This document shows, piece by piece, positions 6,162-10,812 of a stretch of DNA of 10,812 nt; within the stretch, counting starts at the first letter, position 1; each line of letters begins with the position of its first letter. The position numbers were made by a program, and so were the translations under genes. This DNA is from Rhodocyclaceae bacterium. GTDB lineage: Bacteria; Pseudomonadota; Gammaproteobacteria; Burkholderiales; Rhodocyclaceae. The stretch is from positions 1-10,812 of the forward strand of contig DAIEEM010000246.1 of assembly GCA_027325905.1 (NCBI GenBank), in the 5' to 3' direction. Under the pieces are notes generated by a model. The model was not told the origin of the DNA. It did not search any database and saw only the letters and a program-made list of their open reading frames with translations.

Positions 6162-6569
6162 ATAGTGCTCCCGCGCGCGGGAGGCACGAAAGACCGCATG
6201 CCGCCTATGTCAGTGCATGGGCGGCGTGGGGCGGGTTTGCGGGTTGAAGGTCATTCGGTGGTGGCCTAAGTGGCAAACGTCGGTCTTGGTTTCGGGCCGC
6301 GTCGAGACGTTCTCGGCGCAGCGCGTTCGTGCCTGTAAAGCGCGCATTCAAGTAGTATCGCTGCTTCGGGCCAGCGAAGTGCCCTGGGTTTTGGGCTGCT
6401 GCGAACGGGATTTTCTTCCGCGCCAAGAATCAGGCCGTCGGGGGTCCCGCACCAAGGTTCCGCCGTCGTACCGGATTGGCCGGAGGGCGGAACGACGTTC
6501 CGGGAGTAGTACCACCGACGCCACTTCGGGCCGTCGGGCGCACCGTCGCGGAACGGCAAACCGAGGCAC
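6162..6569 (-). promoter_or_regulatory. long structured 5' leader of rne
   Basis: About 400 nt lie between the predicted rne promoter and its start codon, with no convincing gene. In rne sense the leader holds several hairpins: CGGAAC-GTC-GTTCCG (6502-6488), a GCCGCC/GGCGGC stem (6225-6200), a CTTCG/CGAAG stem near 6375, and the ribosome-binding-site hairpin at the 3' end. In E. coli, RNase E autoregulates by cutting its own leader of about 360 nt; a similar length and position here suggest the same logic, though I did not find sequence identity to the E. coli hairpins. Confidence 0.65.
6165..6187 (-). promoter_or_regulatory. hairpin sequestering the rne ribosome binding site
   Basis: The 16-bp palindrome CTCCCGCGCGCGGGAG (6183-6168, rne sense) is extended by GTG/CAC with one bulged base. 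Its 3' arm is the rne Shine-Dalgarno sequence GGGAG, 6 nt before the ATG. Closed, it would hide the ribosome binding site almost entirely. Confidence 0.7.
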
Positions 6570-6598
6570 ATTGTATTTGAGATGAATGATTTATGCAA
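6570..6598 (-). promoter_or_regulatory. sigma-70 promoter of rne
   Basis: On the minus strand, -35 TTGCAT (6598-6593) and -10 TACAAT (6575-6570) are separated by exactly 17 bp. The -10 matches the consensus at 5 of 6 bases; the -35 is weaker, with TTG intact. The start site would be near 6563, giving a leader of about 400 nt. The element overlaps the first codons of the divergent rluC gene. Confidence 0.6.
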
Positions 6599-7550
6599 AG
6601 ATTCGGCAACATTCCTCGAAGTCGAGGAAGACGCCGCCGGCCAGCGCATCGACAACTTCCTGCTGCGTCGGGCGAAAGGGGTGCCCAAGAGCCACATCTA
6701 CCGCATCCTGCGCAGCGGCGAAGTACGGGTGAACAAGGGGCGCATCGGCGCCGACTACAAGCTGGCGCTCGGCGACCGCGTGCGCGTGCCGCCGATACGG
6801 GTGGCCGATGCCTCGCAGAAGGCGGCGGTCCCGGCGCGGGAGTTCGCGGTCGTTTTCGAGGACGAGGCGCTGATCGTGCTCGATAAACCGTCCGGTGTCG
6901 CCGTGCATGGCGGCAGCGGCGTCAGCTTCGGCGTCATCGAACAGTTGCGCCGCGCCCGGCCGCAGGCAAAACTGCTGGAACTCGCGCATCGGCTGGACCG
7001 CGAAACCTCGGGACTGCTGATCGTGGCCAAGAAGCGCGCGGCGTTGACCCGGCTGCACGACATGTTCCGCGACGGCGCCATCAGCAAGCGCTATCTCGCG
7101 CTGGTTAAAGGCCGTTGGCGCAACGCGTTGCAGCATGTGCGGCTGCCGCTGACGAAATATCTGACAGCGGAAGGCGAACGTCGCGTCGCCGTCGCGCCGG
7201 AAGGCAAGGAGGCGCATTCGATCGTGCGCCTGGTGGCGCGCTGGCAGAACTTCAGCCTCGTCGAAGTGGAATTGAAAACGGGCCGCACCCATCAGATCCG
7301 CGTTCATCTCGCGCACCTGGGCTTCCCACTGGCGGGAGACGATAAGTACGGCGATTTTGCGCTCAACAAGGACTTGCAAAAGGTAGGGCTGAAACGCATG
7401 TTTCTGCACGCGGCGAAGTTGGCATTGCCGCATCCATTGTCGGCTGCGCCGCTTGAATTCGCAGTGCCATTGCCGGTCGAATTGAGGGAATTCGTCGCGC
7501 GGCTGGATGCCAACGAAAAACGGGAATGGGGCGATGGCCAAGCGTTTTGA
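6582..7550 (+). CDS. rluC: 23S rRNA pseudouridine synthase RluC
   Basis: Converts uridines 955, 2504 and 2580 (E. coli numbering) of 23S rRNA to pseudouridine. The 322-aa protein has an S4 RNA-binding domain at about 20-75 (AGQRIDNFLLRR, GVPKSHIYRILRSGEVRVNK) and an RluA-type catalytic domain from about 88. The catalytic aspartate is D139 in HRLDRETSG, and GRTHQIRVH (234-242) is the second family motif. VHGGSGVSFGVIE is typical of RluC rather than RluD. The ATG at 6582 gives a normal N terminus but lacks a good ribosome binding site: GAGG is 15 nt away and a GAG abuts the start. The gene is divergent from rne, as in E. coli, and its first codons overlap the rne promoter. The HAD gene starts inside its last codons. 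Confidence 0.95.
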   Translation: MNDLCKDSATFLEVEEDAAGQRIDNFLLRRAKGVPKSHIYRILRSGEVRVNKGRIGADYKLALGDRVRVPPIRVADASQKAAVPAREFAVVFEDEALIVLDKPSGVAVHGGSGVSFGVIEQLRRARPQAKLLELAHRLDRETSGLLIVAKKRAALTRLHDMFRDGAISKRYLALVKGRWRNALQHVRLPLTKYLTAEGERRVAVAPEGKEAHSIVRLVARWQNFSLVEVELKTGRTHQIRVHLAHLGFPLAGDDKYGDFALNKDLQKVGLKRMFLHAAKLALPHPLSAAPLEFAVPLPVELREFVARLDANEKREWGDGQAF

Positions 7551-8190
7551 ACTGATCGTCTTCGACTGGGACGGCACGCTGATGGACTCGGCTGGGCTGA
7601 TCGTGGACAGCGTGCAGGCCGCGGCGCGCGATCTCGGACTCGCGCCGCCGTCCGACGAGCACGCCCGCCACATCATCGGCCTGGGCCTGGTCGATGCCTT
7701 GCGCTACGCACTGCCCGGCCTGGAACCGGCGCGCTACCACGAAGTGGCCGAGCGCTACCGTCATCATTACCTGTCCCGCGACCACGAGGTGAACCTGTTC
7801 GACGGCGTCGCGGAGTTGATCGCCGAACTGGCGCGTGCCGACTACATTCTCGGCGTGGCGACGGGGAAATCGCGCGCCGGTCTCGAGCGCGCTCTCGAAA
7901 GCAGCGGGCTGGGCGCGTATTTCCATGCCACGCGCTGCGCCGACGAATGCCATTCCAAGCCGCATCCGCAGATGCTCGACGAACTGATGGACGAGTTCGG
8001 TGTCGCGCCGGACGCGACCCTGATGATCGGCGACACCACCCACGATCTGCTGATGGCGCGGAATGCCGGCGTCGCCTCTCTGGCGGTCGCCTACGGCGCC
8101 CATCCACGCGACCTGCTGGAGGCGGCAGCGCCCCTCCACTGCGCCGCCAGCATCGCCGACGTGAAGGCATGGCTGCGCGCGAACGCCTGA
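7534..8190 (+). CDS. HAD-family (phosphoglycolate phosphatase-like) hydrolase
   Basis: A 218-aa cytosolic HAD hydrolase of subfamily IA. Motif I is DWDGTLMDS (D11 nucleophile, D13 acid/base), motif II is VATGKS (T110), motif III lysine is K142 in SKPHPQML, and motif IV is IGDTTHD (D167, D171). A helical cap domain lies between about 20 and 85. The family resembles phosphoglycolate phosphatase and small phosphatases such as PpaX or GmhB-type relatives; the substrate cannot be told from motifs alone. The ATG at 7534 overlaps the end of rluC by 17 nt and is preceded by GGG-rich sequence; an upstream in-frame ATG at 7507 would add nine unrelated residues. The next gene overlaps its end by 22 nt, so the block is probably co-translated. 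Confidence 0.92.
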   Translation: MAKRFELIVFDWDGTLMDSAGLIVDSVQAAARDLGLAPPSDEHARHIIGLGLVDALRYALPGLEPARYHEVAERYRHHYLSRDHEVNLFDGVAELIAELARADYILGVATGKSRAGLERALESSGLGAYFHATRCADECHSKPHPQMLDELMDEFGVAPDATLMIGDTTHDLLMARNAGVASLAVAYGAHPRDLLEAAAPLHCAASIADVKAWLRANA

Positions 8191-8519
8191 TCTGCACCAG
8201 CGGCGAACTTGTCGATGGCGGCGACGGCGTGCGTTTCGCTACCGAATGGCAGGGAGCGGCGGAACCGGCCTTCGCCATCCGCTACGGCGGCCGCGTCCAT
8301 GCCTATCTGAACCGCTGTGCCCATGTGCCGGTCGAAATCGACTGGCAACCCGGCAAGTTCTTCGACTTCACGGGTTTATACTTGATCTGCTCCGTGCATG
8401 GCGCCCTTTATGATCCCGCAAGCGGGGTCTGTCTCGGCGGGCGGTGCGAAGGCAAGGGCTTGCGGCCGCTGGCCGTCACCGAAAGGGACGGCTGCATCTA
8501 TCTCATAGAAAGCGAATGA
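8169..8519 (+). CDS. stand-alone Rieske [2Fe-2S] protein
   Basis: A 116-aa protein made of a single Rieske fold. The cluster ligands are C50 and H52 (CAH) and C74 and H77 (CSVH), with a 21-residue spacing between the boxes; GALYDPASGVC follows as in Rieske ferredoxins. There is no signal peptide or membrane anchor, so it is a soluble cytosolic electron carrier or a small-subunit-like protein rather than a cytochrome bc1 Rieske subunit. The ATG at 8169 overlaps the end of the HAD gene by 22 nt, with GAAGG just before it. sppA starts 1 nt after its stop. This gene commonly sits between an HAD gene and sppA in betaproteobacteria (from memory), but its redox partner is unknown. Confidence 0.9.
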   Translation: MAARERLICTSGELVDGGDGVRFATEWQGAAEPAFAIRYGGRVHAYLNRCAHVPVEIDWQPGKFFDFTGLYLICSVHGALYDPASGVCLGGRCEGKGLRPLAVTERDGCIYLIESE

Positions 8520-8520
8520 C

Positions 8521-9471
8521 GTGTCGGATTACAACAACGATCCCGCCTGGGAAAAAGGCATCATCGAAAAACTCGCGCTCGGCGCCCTGGCCGAGCAGCG
8601 CCGTCGCCGACGCTGGGGCATTTTCTTCAAGCTGCTCGGCTTCGGCTACCTGACGGCCGTATTGTTCGTCGCCGTAGACTGGGGAGGCGGAGGCGACCGA
8701 CTCGGCGACGGTAAGCCGCATACTGCTGTGGTGCAGCTCACCGGCGTGATCCGCGACAAGGGCGATGCCGCCGCCGACCACGTCATCAGCGGCCTCCAGG
8801 CGGCCTTCGAAGACAAGGGTACGATGGGCGTGATCCTGCTCATCGACAGCCCGGGCGGCAGCCCGGTGCAGGCCGGCATCATCAACGACGAGATCTACCG
8901 CCTGCGCGCCAAGTATCCGAAGATCCCTCTCTATGCCGTGGTCGAGGACGTCTGCGCTTCCGGTGGCTATTACATCGCCGTCGCCGCCGACAAGATTTTC
9001 GTCGACAAGGCGAGCATCGTCGGTTCCATCGGCGTGCTGATGGACGGCTTCGGCTTCGTCGGCACCATGGATAAGCTCGGCGTCGAGCGGCGCCTGCTGA
9101 CGGCGGGCGCGAACAAGGGCTTCCTCGATCCCTTCTCGCCGCAAAACGCCGAGCAGAAAGCGCACGCGCAGCAGATGCTCGACGAAATCCACCAACAGTT
9201 CATCGACGTCGTGCGCAAGGGCCGCGGCAAGCGTCTCAAGGAGACGCCGGACATGTTCTCGGGCCTGATGTGGACTGGGGCGAAGAGCATCGAGATGGGC
9301 CTGGCCGACGGGTTGGGCAACGTCGACTCCGTCGCCCGCGACGTCATCAAGGCCGAAGATGTGCGCGACTACACGGTGAAGCCGAACCTCGCCGAGAAGT
9401 TCGCCAAGCAGCTCGGCGCCGATATGGCCGAAGGCGCCGTCGGCATGTTGTCGCGCTTCAGCCTGCGCTGA
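8521..9471 (+). CDS. sppA: signal peptide peptidase SppA, short form (peptidase family S49)
   Basis: Membrane-anchored serine protease that degrades cleaved signal peptides and other membrane-released peptides. The 316-aa protein has an Arg-rich cytosolic segment (27-31), one membrane span at about 34-52, and then a single S49 domain. The predicted nucleophile is S147 in VCASGGYYIAVAADKIF and the general base lysine is K199 in TAGANKGFLDPF, a Ser/Lys dyad. IDSPGGSP (108-114) is the oxyanion-side motif. The length fits the short one-domain class (about 300-340 aa), not the 618-aa tandem form of E. coli. Translation probably starts at GTG 8521, 1 nt after the Rieske stop and likely coupled to it. 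Its 3' end overlaps the 3' end of the convergent methyltransferase gene by 14 bp. Confidence 0.93.
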   Translation: MSDYNNDPAWEKGIIEKLALGALAEQRRRRRWGIFFKLLGFGYLTAVLFVAVDWGGGGDRLGDGKPHTAVVQLTGVIRDKGDAAADHVISGLQAAFEDKGTMGVILLIDSPGGSPVQAGIINDEIYRLRAKYPKIPLYAVVEDVCASGGYYIAVAADKIFVDKASIVGSIGVLMDGFGFVGTMDKLGVERRLLTAGANKGFLDPFSPQNAEQKAHAQQMLDEIHQQFIDVVRKGRGKRLKETPDMFSGLMWTGAKSIEMGLADGLGNVDSVARDVIKAEDVRDYTVKPNLAEKFAKQLGADMAEGAVGMLSRFSLR

Positions 9472-10195
9472 GCAGCAGGAAGACGGTCGGCCGCCTCTCC
9501 AGCGCTGGAGGCGGCGCTTGGCGCCAGTCGGCGACGCTGCGCGTGGCGATGGCTTCGGTTGCCAAGGTCAGGTCGGCGGCGAGACAGAGCAGGGTGGCCG
9601 GTCGGCAGGCCGCCAGCAGTGCCTGAAACATCTGGGCGTTGCGGTACGGGGTCTCGATGAAGAGCTGCGTCTGATTCTGCCGCGCCGATTCCTTTTCCAG
9701 GTCGGCGATCTTCCGTGAGCGTTCAGGTTCCCGTTGCGGCAAATAGCCGTGGAAGGCGAAGCGCTGGCCGTCGAGCCCCGACGCCATTAGCGCCAGCAGC
9801 AGCGAAGAGGGGCCGACCAGGGGCTTGACGGCGATCTCTAGCGCATGGGCACGGCGCACCAGCAGGGCACCGGGATCGGCGACGCCAGGACAGCCGGCCT
9901 CGGACATCAGGCCGACGTCGTGGCCGGACGCCAACGGCGCCAGCAGACGGTCGATCTCCGCGGCAGGGAGTTTCTCGGGCAACTGCTCGATTGCGACTTC
10001 GCGCAAGGGTCGCGGATGGCCGATGCGCTTGAGTTCGGCGCGGGCGGTCTTGGCGTTTTCGGCGATGAAGTGGTTCAGGCGGCACGCCGTATCGCGCGTG
10101 CCCTGCGGCAGGTAGGTCTGCCAGGCGATGTCGCCGAGGGCCGTCGGCAATAGGTAGAGAACGCCGTGAAGCGGCGTTGCCGCGGGGGGATTCAA
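9458..10195 (-). CDS. RsmI-like SAM-dependent methyltransferase (tetrapyrrole methylase fold)
   Basis: Protein of 245 aa with the COG0313-type methylase fold. It shows [12 protein letters not shown] at the N terminus (11-22), [10 protein letters not shown] (43-52), [15 protein letters not shown] (95-109, equivalent to the SDAGTPxxSDPG SAM-binding segment of RsmI), [17 protein letters not shown] (125-141), GYLP (150-153) and ETPYR (181-185). RsmI itself 2'-O-methylates C1402 of 16S rRNA, but the SEAGCP variant and the position next to maf mark a separate paralogous group, so I do not call it rsmI. The most likely start is TTG at 10195, whose TTGA overlaps the maf stop; the frame runs further upstream, but only as a shadow inside maf. 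GAAGG lies about 12 nt before the TTG. Coupling to maf is likely. The 3' end overlaps sppA. Confidence 0.85.
   Translation of the reverse strand: MNPPAATPLHGVLYLLPTALGDIAWQTYLPQGTRDTACRLNHFIAENAKTARAELKRIGHPRPLREVAIEQLPEKLPAAEIDRLLAPLASGHDVGLMSEAGCPGVADPGALLVRRAHALEIAVKPLVGPSSLLLALMASGLDGQRFAFHGYLPQREPERSRKIADLEKESARQNQTQLFIETPYRNAQMFQALLAACRPATLLCLAADLTLATEAIATRSVADWRQAPPPALERRPTVFLLLSAG
9490..9515. other. strong GC-rich hairpin inside methyltransferase 3' end, downstream of sppA
   Basis: An inner 12-bp perfect palindrome TCCAGCGCTGGA is flanked by GCCGCC and GGCGGC arms with a 2-nt bulge. It starts 18 nt after the sppA stop. There is no T-tract on either side, so it is not a standard intrinsic terminator. 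It also encodes residues near the methyltransferase C terminus. Confidence 0.4.
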
Positions 10196-10770
10196 GGCAG
10201 GGCGATGCCTTCGGCGCGCAACATGTCGCACAGCGCGATCAGGGGCAGGCCGATCAAGGCGTTGGGGTCGTCGCCACGCATATGTTCGAGCAGGGCTATC
10301 CCTAAGCCTTCGGAGCGGGCGCTGCCGGCGCAGTTGAGGGCGTCTTCGCGGTCGAGATAGCTGTCGATCTCGGCGTCGGAGAGCTCGCGGAAGCGCACTT
10401 CGGTCGGGATGCCGCGCAGATGGACGCGGCCCGTCGCGGTGTTGAGCAGGCAAAGCCCGGTGTGGAAGACGATGCTCTTCCCGCTCATGGCGCGCAATTG
10501 CCCTATGGCGTTGGCGCGGCTGCCCGGCTTGCCGAAGCGCTGCTCGCCCAGGTAGGCGACCTGGTCGCTGCCGATGACGAGGCTGTCGGGGAAGAGGGCG
10601 GCGACGGCCCGCGCCTTGGCTTCGGCCAGTCGCTCGGCGGTTTCGCGCGGCGTTTCGCCGGCCAGGGGCGCCTCGTCGGCGTCGGGGGCGGCGGTCTCGA
10701 AGGGGACTTGCAGCCGGGCGAGCAACTCGCGTCGGTAAGGGGACGTCGAGGCAAGGACAAGGCGGGGCAT
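10192..10770 (-). CDS. yceF: Maf/YceF-type nucleotide pyrophosphatase
   Basis: Cytosolic 192-aa Maf-family house-cleaning enzyme. The YceF branch hydrolyses 7-methyl-GTP and related modified nucleotides to the monophosphate. Motifs: [12 protein letters not shown] (6-17, with the SxxR substrate loop), ESPRE-like [15 protein letters not shown] (39-53), the catalytic aspartate D69 in IGSDQVA, GKP at 80-82, and [13 protein letters not shown] (146-158). SDQV in place of the SDTV of dTTP-type Maf proteins, together with CAGSxxSEGxGI, points to YceF. The ATG at 10770 has AGGGA 9 nt upstream. It is first in a two-gene unit with the methyltransferase. In E. coli yceF faces yceD-rpmF-plsX; the same neighbours are expected just right of this window. 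Confidence 0.94.
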   Translation of the reverse strand: MPRLVLASTSPYRRELLARLQVPFETAAPDADEAPLAGETPRETAERLAEAKARAVAALFPDSLVIGSDQVAYLGEQRFGKPGSRANAIGQLRAMSGKSIVFHTGLCLLNTATGRVHLRGIPTEVRFRELSDAEIDSYLDREDALNCAGSARSEGLGIALLEHMRGDDPNALIGLPLIALCDMLRAEGIALP

Positions 10771-10794
10771 CGCGGGTTTTCCCTAGGTATTTCT

Positions 10795-10800
10795 TTGACT
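10795..10800 (+). promoter_or_regulatory. possible -35 element of a rightward promoter (cut by window end)
   Basis: TTGACT matches the sigma-70 -35 consensus at 5 of 6 bases and lies upstream of maf, pointing right toward the expected yceD-rpmF operon. The -10 would lie beyond the window, so it cannot be tested here. Confidence 0.25.
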
Positions 10801-10812
10801 TGGAAGTGGCCG

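Noticed and set aside
4089-6269. 726-codon open frame on the plus strand, antisense to rne
   Set aside because: It is an antisense shadow of a GC-rich gene. Its translation is a biased mix rich in Asp, Val, Ala, Leu and Arg with no recognisable domain, while the minus strand encodes a complete RNase E.
6205-6426. 73-codon minus-strand frame in the rne leader
   Set aside because: No ribosome binding site, no known family and Arg/Pro-rich composition; the stretch is better read as leader RNA. A leader peptide cannot be fully ruled out.
6591-7676. 361-codon minus-strand frame across rluC
   Set aside because: Opposite-strand shadow of rluC and the HAD gene; RluC motifs on the plus strand are complete and the shadow has no family features.
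10196-10453. Long N-terminal extension of the methyltransferase frame
   Set aside because: It overlaps maf in another frame and is Arg/Pro-rich shadow; the fold begins at GVLYLLP, just after the TTG at 10195.

Overview
This GC-rich window, with short gaps and many overlapping starts and stops, looks like a betaproteobacterial chromosome, most likely a Rhodocyclales-type diazotroph. Two things suggest this. The right two thirds carries the familiar order rne / rluC / HAD phosphatase / Rieske protein / sppA / RsmI-like methyltransferase / maf(yceF). This precedes the yceD-rpmF-plsX-fab region in many betaproteobacteria (synteny is from memory, not a search). The left edge is the end of a nitrogen-fixation type cysteine desulfurase, nifS. 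I see no insertion sequence, tRNA, rRNA, CRISPR array or phage gene.

Layout. (1) 1-690 (+): C-terminal 229 residues of NifS; the start lies outside the window. (2) 697-1871 (-): a two-gene unit, a tandem-CBS protein followed by an HPP-family membrane protein, joined by an ATGA overlap and running tail to tail against nifS. (3) 1872-2071: a divergent control region with a sigma-54-like -24/-12 match and a 26-bp palindrome just before the next gene. (4) 2072-2875 (+): an OsmC-family protein and a DUF302 protein, probably one operon. (5) 3033-3506 (+): a low-molecular-weight protein tyrosine phosphatase. It converges on rne, with one strong intrinsic terminator between them. (6) 3555-6161 (-): rne (RNase E), with a ~400-nt leader that ends in a hairpin burying the rne ribosome binding site. 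(7) 6582-9471 (+): rluC, HAD phosphatase, stand-alone Rieske protein and sppA, all overlapping or nearly so. (8) 9458-10770 (-): maf/yceF followed by an RsmI-like methyltransferase whose probable TTG start overlaps the maf stop. Its end overlaps the end of sppA.

How the genes fit together. The right block is housekeeping: RNA decay (RNase E), 23S rRNA pseudouridylation (RluC), nucleotide housecleaning (Maf/YceF), a probable RNA methyltransferase, metabolite phosphatase and membrane proteolysis (SppA). The left block is accessory and leans to nitrogen, sulfur and redox: NifS supplies sulfur for nitrogenase clusters; HPP proteins are known nitrite transporters in some lineages; OsmC proteins are thiol-based and the DUF302 protein carries two conserved-looking cysteines. 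The nif edge therefore abuts a conserved core block.

I found no wholly new system. The best leads are regulatory: the rne leader and its RBS hairpin, the rne promoter embedded in the rluC start, and the palindrome and sigma-54-like element before the OsmC/DUF302 pair.
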